Source: Lanius collurio (taxonomy: Eukaryota; Chordata; Aves; Passeriformes; Laniidae). From it: DNA of 64,000 nucleotides. Below are positions 1 to 12,015 of this stretch, piece by piece. The position numbers were made by a program, and so were the translations under genes. The DNA lies in contig JACBWW010000012.1 of assembly GCA_020086605.1 (NCBI GenBank), positions 14,650,881-14,714,880 on the forward strand, given 5' to 3'. Position 1 is the stretch's first letter; each line of letters starts with the position of its first letter. The notes below the pieces were generated by a model. It ran no database searches and had not been told where the DNA came from. It saw nothing but the letters and a program-made list of their open reading frames with translations.

Positions 1-3000
1 AAATGGGTTTTATGCTGCCAAGCAACAAAATCAAGGTGGGATCCATCTGTGAGGGGTTTTTTTTTTCCCCAAAAGTGGAACTCTGCAGTTCAGCGCCTTG
101 CATTGCTGCTCCATCCTGTCACCTCTGCTTCCCAAACCAAATTTGGGCTCCACAGTGGCACCACTTGGTAGGGTTTTATTTTCTTCTGCCTAATCTATTT
201 TCACCTTTCTGGGCATTCACCACATGCTCAGTGCAGCCACTGTGCTGAGACACCACTGAGATGTGCCCGAGGGGACCCCTGTATTTCGTTGATGACATCT
301 TACCTTGGCGGGTTACTTATTTTCTCTCCAAATATAATGCACCATGGTCTGTTATTTTTTCCAGAAAACACTTTTCCTCCCAGGAAATGGGTATTGATAG
401 CAAGATGTGCCCTTAAGTTCCATCAACTCCAGCACATTTTTCTCTGGAAACTAGTGCAAGAATGCCTAGGGGATCTTTTGGGCTAGGGGGAAAGAGGAGG
501 GGGCCAATCACAGATATTCTGTTCAGGACAGGGAAGCAGTGCTCCGTGTGGCCCTGGCAGACCTGTCCTCCAATTAAAGGGCATCCAATATTTTCCAGTG
601 ATCCAGGGAACCAGGGTTGCAGTGGCTGCTCCCACTCCAGCTTTGGGCTTGCAGCACCATCTCACTCCCCAAATTTCTTGTCTTCATTGAGGTGTCTGGA
701 ATGCTGGGGCTGAGACACGTGAAGGATGAGGGCCAAAGAAGATGGGAAGGTTAGGAGGGAAACGTGAAGACAACAGAATTTTTGCAGTCCTGCCAGGATG
801 CGCCTGCTTGGGGTTTCTTTCCGCACTTCCCGACTCGGGTAGGTCCCCTCCCTGCCTGTCATGCCAGCTCGGCCGGGCTCGTACTGCGGCACTTCCCTGA
901 GAACATCCCAGAGACTTCAAAACCTCCTCCTCGTCCTGGCAGAATGACTTGCAGCTTTTCCGAAAACTGGCAAGCAGCCTCAGTGCTTTACCATGGGAAG
1001 GTTAACTCCTTCCCTCCTTTTCTCCTTCCCTCCCCTTCCCCCCAGCCCAGCGCATCATCCTGCTGGTTTGCCTAGGAGCTGGCTGTCAGGAACGACGGAG
1101 GAGGAACTAGTTTATTTTTAAGAGCATTTAGCCCTCACAGCTTCTTGGCTCGGGGTATCGGGAGCGCAGCCTTGCACCAACATCCAGAGGTTTCATCCAT
1201 CTGAGGCCATGAGATAAAATCATTTGCACGTGGTTTGTGAAAAGGACGATTATTGAGGGTTTGGGGGTCAGTTGTTTGCAGGGTGTGGAACATTTAGAAG
1301 TGAGGACAAAAGATGTATCCTTCAGGCACTGCAGGGAGGAGCTGGCAGCAGCTCAAAAGGTGCCCAGCCCCGAAGGAATATTTTAAAGTTTTCCTATTTT
1401 GCAGCTCTGCATCAGAGCAACCCGCAGCAATCGCGCAGCAGGACTCCTGCCTCCTCTTCCTAGCTTTCCCTTGGGCTTGCAGCGTCACCTTCTTCCAGAA
1501 TACCTGTTTTCCTGGGTAATTTTCAAAAACATTACTTCTTTTCCTCCCCCTCTCCCCCCACCCCCACAGGAAGATCTGCAGGTACAAAAACCATTGGAGT
1601 TCAACGCACTGCAGCTGCAAACCCGGCTCCCTGCTTTGCACCCTGTAAAGCATGACCCTGGAGTGCTGCCTCCATTCCCCTCTGTCCCTGGGCTCCTCTG
1701 GGTCCCCACCTCCCCAGGGCACCCCTGGTCCTGGCCACTGTTCGGGGAGGAATAACTAACCACCTTTTACCCCTGGCAGAGGCTGGTCAGGGTGGTCAGG
1801 GTACACTCAGTGGGAGAGGTGAAGGATGAGGAGAAAGAGGACTAGGAGATTGTCACAGCAAAGGGGTCCAGCCCAGTTAAGACAGACCTTAAACTTTTCC
1901 CTCTTTTTCAGACATTATTCTCACTCCTGCGATGTCAAGATTTCAGATTATTGGGAGATAAATTTAGAGTAGATCTGGAAAGTAATTTAGAAACCTAAAA
2001 ATAGCCTGTGAGCCTGTCTATCCAGTGACTGTAAAACCAGAAGGGAGGAAGAAGGAGAAAAAATGATTGGGGGACCGGGGACAAAAAGGAATAAACAATT
2101 ATGAGAGTGGGCAGCCATGACAGAGAGAAATGTCTCTCGCATGTGCTCCTGATATGGAGATCTGGAGCTGGAGAGGAAGATATCTTAAGTTGTCTCTGCA
2201 CACATTGAGAAAATGTGGCCAGCTATTTTGATACTAAAATTGAGAGATGCCATTTCATGTTGCAGTGGGTGGCCCTGTGTGACTGCTCTCTGCTTCAATT
2301 TCTGCACCCCGTCCCAGCTGGGGCACCACCACCACCGTGGCCCAGCAGGATGTGATGCCTGATCTTTCTTTCTTTCCCTGATAATGTCATGGAGAACAGC
2401 ATTTGCCCTGAATGATTAACCAGATGTGGAGCTGGTGGGAATCAAATAGCAATGGGGAATTTTCTTGAGGAGTTTTGGGAAACTGAGTAAACACAACTTG
2501 GCCAGTGATGGGGATTTGCAGTAGCAGGGTAGGGCCTGGAGATCACTGACAGCCCCTAGCATGGTGAGCCAGGTCCAGGGTGCCAGCAGGACATCCAGAC
2601 AAGAGTAAAAGCAGATGAGGTTGAAGATAAGCAGCAATGTTTAAGCAAGGTGTCTGTGCTGAGGAGAAGCCACCCACAGCGCAGGGCTACAGTCCATGCT
2701 GCAGGAAGGACCAGAGGCAGGCAACATAGTGCAGGCTGCCCCAGCCAGAGCTGGAACAGGATTCCTGGTCCCCCATGAGAAAGCAGCCCAGTGGGACCAG
2801 TGTACTCAGCTGCCATCACAGCACCAGAGCCCCAGAGGGAGTCCAGGGGGGCATAAGGAGGGGGTAGTGAGGGCTGCAGATGTTTCCTGCTTGCTGAACA
2901 TGAGCTGCAGAGAGGATATAAATGTTGGTGCTGTGAGCTAAGCCTTGCCTCGTATCACGCCTTGCTTTTATAACCTCTTCTTTTTAATATCCTGTTGAGA

Positions 3001-5700
3001 CAAACAGGCTGTGCAAGTGTGCTGCGGGGATCTGCCAACCAGCTGAGCGTTTTAGAGCATTTCAACCTGAAAGGTGCTCTAAGAAATTCAGTATTGCAGG
3101 AAGTGCTGGGCTGCCAAATTGCTCCTGTCCCAGCCTTGAGTCCCTCAAGAGCAAAGGAGAGATGCGAATGGCCACAGGGTATGGGTCAGGAACTTTGTTT
3201 TGGTGGTAACAGACCATGGAGGGCGGGGATTGCAGCAGGACAGGGAGATGATATGAGAGGTGCTGAGATTACTCATCCAAGGAGTCATAGGATGCCATGG
3301 ACATCTCCCATGTGGTCTCCTGGGACTGTCTAGCTGCAGCTGGTGGTGATGAATGTAGGTACTGTGTAGATCAAACATATGACACTGCCAGCCACCATGG
3401 GCCTGTGTCATAAATGCACTCCTTGGCAGCAGCAATGTCACCTCTCCCTCTGTATTGCCCATCAAACAGAGGTGATGTTGCTGCAGGTATTTCTCCTTCC
3501 CCTCAGTACATATCCCTGCTTCCAGAGAGTGTTGTTGGATGTCCAGAACCCCATGGGACTGAGGCCCACAGGGGGCAAGAGCCTCTGCTCTACTTACACC
3601 CATGTCCCTGGACAACTGATGCATGGCAGAATTTTCCTCTCAATCTGTGAATCATGCTCCGTTTCTGTAATAGGTGCTTTTGAGGCAGACACATGATCAT
3701 CCCTCATGCAGTCACCACGCTATCACCTCAAACTGGAAAGAAGGATGCAGACAAGGGGGATGGCATGGGCCAAGGTATCACCTCTTCTTGCATCATCAGC
3801 ACCCAGACTGGGAAGGTGGATGTCCAGTAGCACAAAGCCCATATGGGCTTCACCATGGCTGTGACCATAAATCTTTTAAACTGTGGGGTGAACTTTCAGC
3901 CTTCAGGTTTGCCCCAACACCCTTTAGCATCCTGGCCAGCCCCATGATCCTGTTGTAGTAGGGCCAGATCCTGCTCCCTGCTATGGACTGATCACCATCC
4001 TGAGTGGAGGAACTGATGGAAGGAATCTCACCTTGCCCCAGCTCCCACAGTCACCAACCTCACCAGTAAGGTCTGGTGAACCCCCACTTCCCCTTAGCAG
4101 GAGCTGTTGCAGCCTCAGTTGCCCCAGTGAGGGACTGGGCTGACTAAGAATGACCCGGGAGCGCTTCCTTCACCAGTTATCCACACCATGTTCCACTTTG
4201 CTGCCTTTCTCAAAAAACCCCACCCTTTTAATAAAACGCGTAACTCAGACTACTCATTTCTGTCAATTTGGGAACAACCTGTTTTTGCAGGGCACACTCA
4301 GCTTTTTGACAGCTTTCACCACGGGGCAACAAGCCTTGGGTGTTGGATACCCACGGGGGGTAGCGGGGTCTGTCCCCACCAGAGCTGCACAGACCTCAGC
4401 CTGGGTCGCTCTGTCCTAACAGTGACATGCAGTGGCGGCAGACTGCAATGGAGGCTGGAAGTACCCTTGTGCTGGTGCCAGCTTCAGCACCTAACAGGCT
4501 TCTGGAGCTGTACCTTTACTGCTTGTTACTCAAGGGCCAGTGTTTTATCTCGACAGTGAATTCTGCCCTTGTTTCCCACAGCATCGCTCCCTCCTGGCGC
4601 ATTCTGTCACACCTGTGGGTGCGCACACAGAGGCCGGCCGCAGCCAAGCTGCCACCGCTTTTCCTAGGGCACGGGTGCTGCTACATCTCCCGGGGCGAGA
4701 GGCGAGGCTGGCGCAGACGGAGGGATTCCTGTGGGATACATGCCCCGCATCCCACTCAGCCCGTTTCTGGGGGTCTCAACACCTGCCTGTGACGGAATCT
4801 CTGGAAGGAAAGGAGCTTCTCCCCCGCCCTCCGTTCCCCTCCGCAGGCGGGCAGGGCGCAGCAGCCGCCCAGCCCAGGCACATACTTCTGCACTGCTTAC
4901 CTGCTGCTGCTTGCAGATCAAGTAGCTAATGTCTAAGCAGTCCCATTTAAACCCACAATCAAATTACACCAACAAAATTAGAAGCCAGACTGGAGCCACT
5001 TTAAAACTTGCCCCTTATTTAATAATTCTGTTGCAGTTATTTTTTCCTCTTACCACCATTTATTCTCATTCTGGGGATGGTCTGTAATAATAGAGGAGGT
5101 TCATTTGTGCCCCCCTCCTATTTCCAATGTCTAGTCTTTCTGTGTGGATTTCCTTTCTGCCTCGTGAAAAGGCATTAGGATAAATAAAACAAAGATGCAG
5201 TACTGCAGAGATCTACGTTAATGAGATGGCACCACATTCACCCCTTCTACAACCTGCCCTTTCCCATATGAAAGGGGTGAATCAAACGGATGAAAACCCT
5301 CTTTCAGCCCTGCTCCAATCCTTTAGGTATCAATCTGTCAGGTGTGGAGGAAGAAATTGCAGTGCAGCTCTTTCTTTAAAACCAGCGCCGTGCAGACGCA
5401 GGCGCCCGGAGGAAATGCCGGGGCGGTTTGGGAGCGCCGTATCCCCTCTAGTGGGGTCTGCGCAGAATTGATGGAGCAGAGGAGAAGAGAGCCTCAGCTT
5501 CCCAACCGATGGGGGAAAGGAGGGGAAAGTCTCCCCCTCCCTCCCTGCTCCTGCCATCCCCTCTCCGCGTTGCCAGCAGTGCAAGCATGGAGATAGTGGG
5601 GTGGCAGGGATGTGCAGCCCCAGCTGGGAGCTGGCTTGCACTGAAAGAGCCGGGGGAAATACTGTCGTAATAATTTGCCTATTAATTAGAGGTGTGACTT
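1..5700. other. Intergenic, GC-richer stretch without a recognised gene
   Basis: Downstream of ABHD5 (beyond its 3' end). Visibly richer in G and C than the AT-rich DNA from 5.7 to 36 kb. Open frames here reach about 160 codons, but they overlap on both strands, lack splice-consistent continuation and resemble no family I know, so I call none of them genes. A strong acceptor-like pyrimidine tract ends at 1569 and a small CpG-rich patch lies at 5380-5480. No CR1, tRNA or satellite was recognised. It could hold enhancers or a lncRNA, but the sequence alone does not show it. Confidence 0.6.
5443..5456 (-). promoter_or_regulatory. Candidate CTCF-like site
   Basis: Read on the minus strand this is CCCCACTAGAGGGG. 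It matches the core CTCF pattern CCAsyAGrkGGCr except that a G stands where C is preferred near the end. It lies in the most CpG-rich 100 bases of the left flank. This is a motif match by eye only, and such matches occur by chance. Confidence 0.2.
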
Positions 5701-8700
5701 GGTGAGAGGTTGGATTCATTCACCTGGCTACATTTTCCTGTTTCTGTATATTTCTGGGATAAAAATAAATGCATTTTCTCACTAACCCTTCAGCATTTTA
5801 GCAAAAACTATTTTTAGAACTCTCATAAAGCAAATCTATATCCATTCTACAGCAGGCAAACACTACTGTGTGCTTAACAGTTGCTGTCCCCCAAACTGCT
5901 GCTGAAATCTGCCTGTATTAGAAAAAGCTCCAAAATAGTTTATGCACCATTTTGGTGACAAGTGCCCCTGTGACACACCTGAATTCTTGTTTTCTGTGAA
6001 CAAAGCATGACCCTCAGTAATGCATTCAGGCAGGCTTTGCTGTCAGGAACTATGGCAGGTGTCACACAGCCTGGAAGCTGCTTTGGTGTCATGCACAAAG
6101 TCCCAGCATGGCCCGATCCTGCCTGTGCAGAACAGAGTTACTCATTGGCATGGGGGCTGAGGCATGGGAGAGCTCCATGAAGGTAATTCAGGTTGGATGC
6201 AGCTTTCAGGGTTGGAACTATTAAAAGTTTCTTACAACCCAACCTGTTCTGTGATTCTATGATTCTACAATTTTTGGCCAGGAAATGTGTTCCCAGCTGG
6301 AGAACCTCCTGCATGGCCAGGCCTCGTGCTGAGCACAGAGAGGGGCTAAAAGCTAGGAAGGAGTCAGTGCCCAGGGATGAGTCAGCTGGCTCCCCATTTT
6401 TCTCTGCCTTACCTGCACCCACTATTGCCCTGCAAAGTTCCTTTGTGTAACAAACAGCCATAGCGGCTTCAGCTGTGAGTAGGCTCACTGCTGGAATGCT
6501 TGGACTGAGGTGTTTAAGATGCCCAAGAGGCTCAAGGTTTCATCCTGCAGCTCAGGGAGCTGGACACAGGGAAATAAATTGTGAGTTGGGGGTGTGCAGC
6601 AAGCAAATCTGACAGCAGCATCTGACAGCTCAGGCCCTGCAAGCCAGGAAACAAACCAGGGTCAAGTGCTGGATGGTGTACACCATCCCACTGCTCTCAG
6701 AAATCATCATGTGCTGGTCTTTTTACGCCATGCATGACTCCACTACCAAAGTCTTCCTTCCACTGTGTTTGCAGAATGGTTATTTTCCCTAACCCTGTAC
6801 TTATCAAAGCATCTACTGGGAGTACTCATGAGGCAGAACTGGCCATGGTACATGGCTGCTCACAGGGGCTCAGTGTCCAGCAGGACAAGCTGAGTGAGAT
6901 CAATCTCATTCCTGGCAGGCACCAAGAAGAACACAAACCCCAGGTAGACAGGAGTAATAATCTCCTTTTCAGAGGGGGTCTCTAGCTGGAGATTTGCATG
7001 CACTGAGCTGTCTAGCCTCCATTTTAGGTTTGAACTCTGAGCGAATGCAAGAATCTTTAAATAAAGTGAAAGCAGAAAGGGAGGTGGGTATCAGGCCAGC
7101 ATTTAAATATCACAACGCTACAAAGGAAGTGATAGCCACACCTTGCTCCACACACAGCTCCAGTCATTTACACATCAAGTAGGTGAATGCCAGAGTGCAG
7201 AAATAGACCTGTAAATATATGGAGATCCTGCTTTTACAGTAGTTCATTTTCAAAGCACATCTTCTCCTCATAGCATACATTTGGGGTCACACTCCACTTC
7301 ACAGCCCCTGCCCTGCTTCCCAAAATTTAAGAGTTTCAGTTTGATAGCTTTCCTCTGCAAGTGAAGCACAAAATGCAAGTAAACACCTAACTTGCAGCGT
7401 TGTCACCACTTTCATCTTGCTGCTAATTACTAATGCAAATTATGTACATATCTAAAAATGCCTTCAGTACATTCCTACTACTTGTGTTTCCTAAAGTATA
7501 TGTGGCAAATATTTCCATATTTTATACTTCTGCATTCTACTACCCATATCCAAATCTTAAGGTAGGATATTCTTGTGATCAAAGGCAACAAGGCAAACTG
7601 GAACAGAGCCAAGGCACCCCACTCCTCTTGTAAAAGATGAATTTATGATCCTTAGTGACTAAGTCTTGTTGTACATCTTGATTTTTCATCTTACCTCAGG
7701 CAGTCCAGTGACCCCCTACCTCATCCTTCACCATCAGCTCACTCCTGATTTGTGAGAATACCATTTCCCATGATTTCCTGAGTGCTGCATTAGAGGTAAT
7801 TCTTTAAGGTTCCTGTCCAAGTACCAGTCTGAGGCAATGGTGTCCAGCTTGGGAAAAGGCACTTGCATTCCAAAGACAAGCTTTAGCAAAAGGAGGGATA
7901 CCAAAACTTTAAAGTGCCCTATATAGTGTAGATCCAAGCTTTCCAACCAGACTTCCCTCTAGTTGGCGTTGTAGGCATCCTCCTTAACCTTGGTCAGCTG
8001 TGCTACTTGCACACTAGACACCTCAAACTTTCCCTCACCATTTCCCTTTTCCTCCAGAGCTGACCAGCTCTTGGATGTTCCCATCCCAAAGCTCTTCAGC
8101 TGAATTTTGCTGTTTCCAGCTGCCTCATTCCTTTCTAGCTCTTACTGTTCCATGTGGTGTATGCCGTCATCCCAGCCACGTGCCTCTGCTCTCCACACCG
8201 GTCTGTCCATCCCCTGCCTGAAAACCTGAAGGCTCCATCCATTTCATCTGCCACCACTTAACACCTGAAGGCAATTGCTGCACACACCTGTGGTCCTGGT
8301 CTGATCTTACCAGCTCCACTAATACGTGTCTCTCTTCAGCTACCTGTAGTGCTTCAACGTTTTACAAGTTTCACTTGGGCTTCCTACAACACATAACTCC
8401 CCTGATGAAGGCTTCAAGGCAACATGGCTGTGATGCCACACTCAGAGACTGCAGGATGGCTTGATGGTCAACTGGTGAAAAGCACCCAAAAAAATTCATA
8501 GATATGCCAAGGAGCTCCAAGAAATTACCCATTTAAAAGCAGTTGACTGTGAGCCTTAGGCTTCTGCAGGCTCACATTTTAATGAATGCTAACAGAACAG
8601 GCATTTCTGGAAATGCCTGCCCATATGTTAATTCCAGATGTTTTAATTGTATTTAATCTTGTTTTTATCCCAGTGAAAAAGGTGAATTACTGTGATCTGG

Positions 8701-9809
8701 AAGGGCTGGGAATTTGAGGAACCACAATGAGGACCACAGAAGGCATTTCAGAGAGAGACTGACACATCAGTTCAGCACAAACAGTTGCAGCAACCTTAAA
8801 AAGATAACTTTTTAAAAGAAAGGCCAGCATTGGTTTAATCCAAGTGAAACCAGATGACATTTCTCTTGTTCAGACCCATTTTTCCTAGATCAATACAATG
8901 AATTCACATTTTCCACTTCCATTTCACAATCAGATACAAACAGGGACTTCCTTGTGATGATTGTGAATGTTTTATTATAGTCTTATCAACAAGTTCTCTG
9001 AAAATCAGTTTTTCAGAACTAAAATCTAATCTGGCAGGGTTCAAAAAGTAACAAGATGAACTCAGCCATGGCAAACAAAATATTACTAAGTTACTTTAAA
9101 TAAATGTTATCACAACAACCTCAGGAAGAGCATGTCCTGGAGATTTAGGCAGTTTATCTTGGATTTTTATTAATATTTTGGATTCTTTTTGTTATGCTCT
9201 AGCCTCTGGTACACAGCTGTCTTCATTTTGATGCTAGAATGGGATAGATCTTTGGGTGCCTGTGATTCTTGTCTTATTTTATTGTGCTGTAATAAAAATA
9301 GCATCATCAGCATTCAGTGCTCACCACAGTACATTTAAGCAACTGGTCATTGCACTGAAACAGAACTTCTGGAGAAACTGAGATTATTTCCAGACAGTAA
9401 TGGCTCACAAAAGGTCTAGCTCCCAAGTCTTTTCAGCCATTCATTTTCTGTTCAGCACCTCCTATGACATTTATTACAGTAATTTGATCAGGTTATGTTG
9501 CACACAATATGACATTCAGAAATACATCTTGACCTTCAGAGCAGCATCTAATACTGCCTGGAAGATAATCCAGAATCATTTTCCTTATACATACAATCAA
9601 CATTCTCAGCTTGCAGCTACTTGTTGATAAACACCAGTTTCAGTTAAATACAAGGAAACCTAAGAACATTGAGACATTTGAAAATAAGCATTATCATTTT
9701 TTTAATGTATTTCGGATGGTTTACCTCAATTTAACTAATAATGCTTGATTTCCAGCGCTTAATTGCACATAATTTTTATAAAACCAATATCATCTCTTAA
9801 CATTAATCA
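5701..9809. other. AT-rich intergenic region, no gene seen
   Basis: Between the GC-richer left flank and the presumed ABHD5 polyadenylation region. Only short chance open frames (up to about 83 codons) and one small CR1 tail at 6191-6268 were seen. There is no splice-linked coding signal and no RNA gene. Confidence 0.6.
6191..6268 (+). mobile_element. CR1 LINE, 3'-end fragment
   Basis: The segment carries a degraded form of the CR1 3' untranslated end (ggttgga..., then cttacaacccaacctg) and closes with tctgtgattctatgattcta, the short tandem tail typical of avian CR1. Only about 80 bases remain. Confidence 0.75.
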
Positions 9810-11925
9810 AATATTTAACATTTAAGGATTTTTTATTTATTGTGCAAAACATAAGCAATAAGTCTTATTAGTACAATAAGCTGAAAAAGCAAGGGATATT
9901 TAAAACAATATTCACATCCAGAGTGCAATTTTTATCCCTACTTCCAACTTTTGATGTGGAATCTACAATTCCTATCAGTAAGTGCTGTCTGAAAATACTA
10001 ATAGTTTGTTTCACCTTTAATTATTTGGAGGAGACAACATTTATTTTTTGCATTAAGTTTTTATGCACAACTAAAACAGCTGTTTAAGTTGATAAATACA
10101 AAATAAGACACTGAAAAGGGTGAAAAACAACCAACATGCTGAAGGCATCCACCTAAATGGTGGCATGACTGATAATTTATAGCTTATATTAAAAAATGGA
10201 ATTGATAATTCTGATTTTCCATTTTCAACTCAAGATTTTAGCAAATAAAATTTTGTTTTACAGTTCTGGCATTTGCTAATTGAAAAAGTAGTTTAATTCA
10301 ATCTTAATTTTAATTAAAATCTTTATCTTGCTAGATAGTAAGTGCTACCAGTCAAGGCAGCCACAAGAACTGTTAGATGTTTACATAGCACCATACAGAT
10401 AAATAGCTCCTTCAGTAAGAGAGATTATGTTCTGCTGGGGAACATAATCAAATTATTTCCTGAATATTTTAGGTATCTTTGCCTTCCACATCATAAGTAT
10501 GTGCAACAATTCCTTAATTTGAGAAAAAAATGCACATAATTCAAGCTTTAAGACAGTGCTATCATTAATTCAAATTCTCTTTGTATAAAAGTATCAAGAA
10601 CTCTTCAGTAGTCAATTGAATATTCAAAAACAGATCAATAGTTTTATGTAAACTTGTTAAAAAACAAACCACCATATAATTTGGCTTTAAAGTGACAAAA
10701 TATTTTTTTCTTAATATAATTTACTAGGCATGTAAAGAACAAATGTCAAAATGTAATTCAAAAAGTAGTGGAGACTGAACTATCTCTGCTATTGAAATAA
10801 TTAAAATACATAAAGAATCTCCAAAACATGTAATTATAATTCATTACAGTGGTATTGTTCATTCCAATAATAAGCCTTCCTATAAGGAGGCTGCATGTTA
10901 AATAAAATACATTAAGCTGTTGCAGTTCCCAGTTGGAGAACATCAATATTCTGTCTCTGCCTCTCCTTCAGCCGAATTCACTAAAATATGGACTAGGCTT
11001 TCTACTGAAAGAAAATGGGAAATTTGCTCACTATCCAGGTGGATATTTCCTAGCCCTAGTCAAAATCTTATAAAATTATCCACTATTGTTAGGTTTAGAC
11101 TAGTAACAAATCTTGCAGTAAAGTGTTAAAAACAGATGGAGTAACTAACAAGCCATCTCCTGTATTTTAAACCACAGAAATCTACACATCAAAATATTTG
11201 TGGAAGCATGAATGCTGGTGACATCATCAACTCTTACACTGAGTCTTCCGTAAAAGTTGCACAGATGGAAAAGGATGCCTTGAGATAAATGGAAATAAAA
11301 TCCAACAGAAGATAAATTTCCTAATACTGAGCCTCAATTTCTGACAAACTAACAAACATATTTCAGTGACAAACACTGGTCATTATTTTGGCCCCGTCCC
11401 CTTCCCAAAATCAGCAGCTGTTACCACTCCAATTAAAAAAACAAATCCTCTTAAAATATTGTATATGGAGTTCTGAGTTCCAAAAATAAAATACATATGC
11501 AGTTTCATATTCTTGCTATGAAACATCAGCTAAAAAGTGTGAACGTTCATAAAGAAACCAAATTGCATTTTGTACATTGTATCTCTATTGATACAGTTCT
11601 CTGTGTTGGAGAATTCAGCATTTTCAGAAAGTTCAACATGTGCAAAGTTCAATTGAATTTTGAAGAAAATTTCAGTTTCAAAAGTTACATGTAATTTTGT
11701 ATCTGACAGGACAATTTCAAAAAAAAGCTGTACAAAGTTAGCTTCAAACCTCTTCATTCCCCCCAAAAATAGGCACTCAGTGGTTTAAGTGTGCAAATGG
11801 CTTCTTAGAAGAAACAGTGTGCAAACAGAGCCTGTTCCATTAGCTCTGCATTCTTTAGTGATTTCCTAGAGAGTATTGCCATTAAATGCTATCTACGTTA
11901 TGACTTTCTAAAGATCAGAAGACAT
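9810..11925 (-). other. ABHD5: Probable ABHD5 3' UTR
   Basis: AT-rich, repeat-free DNA directly after the ABHD5 stop codon on the minus strand. Two overlapping AATAAA hexamers at 9832-9841 are a plausible end about 2.1 kb after the stop; another AATAAA lies at 10040-10045. The extent is inferred, since polyadenylation sites cannot be fixed without transcript data. Confidence 0.35.
9832..9841 (-). terminator. ABHD5: Candidate ABHD5 polyadenylation signal (two overlapping AATAAA)
   Basis: On the minus strand this reads AATAAATAAA, giving two canonical polyadenylation hexamers, followed in transcript direction by U-rich sequence. It is one of several AATAAA matches in the AT-rich downstream region, and was chosen because it is doubled. 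Confidence 0.3.
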
Positions 11926-12015
11926 TCAGTCCACAGAGTCACAGATGTCTTTAACTTTCTCGTTGAAGTCTTCAGGTTGATCAGCATACACGTAATGACC
12001 TGCACCAAGGATAGC
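11926..12015 (-). CDS. ABHD5: ABHD5 coding exon 7 (stop codon)
   Basis: 90 nt, residues 315-343 and TGA at 11928-11926. Acceptor TTTATCCTCCAG. It encodes [17 protein letters not shown] to the C-terminal CDSVD. It holds the HX4D motif (H321, D326) and Gly320, the equivalent of mouse Gly328. Confidence 0.96.
   Translation of the reverse strand, partial: AILGAGHYVYADQPEDFNEKVKDICDSVD

Noticed and set aside
3335..3357. miR-138-like stretch agctggtggtgatgaat
   Set aside because: MIR138-1 lies further along this syntenic region in human, but the mature sequence is essentially invariant in vertebrates and this stretch has several mismatches and no evident hairpin partner.
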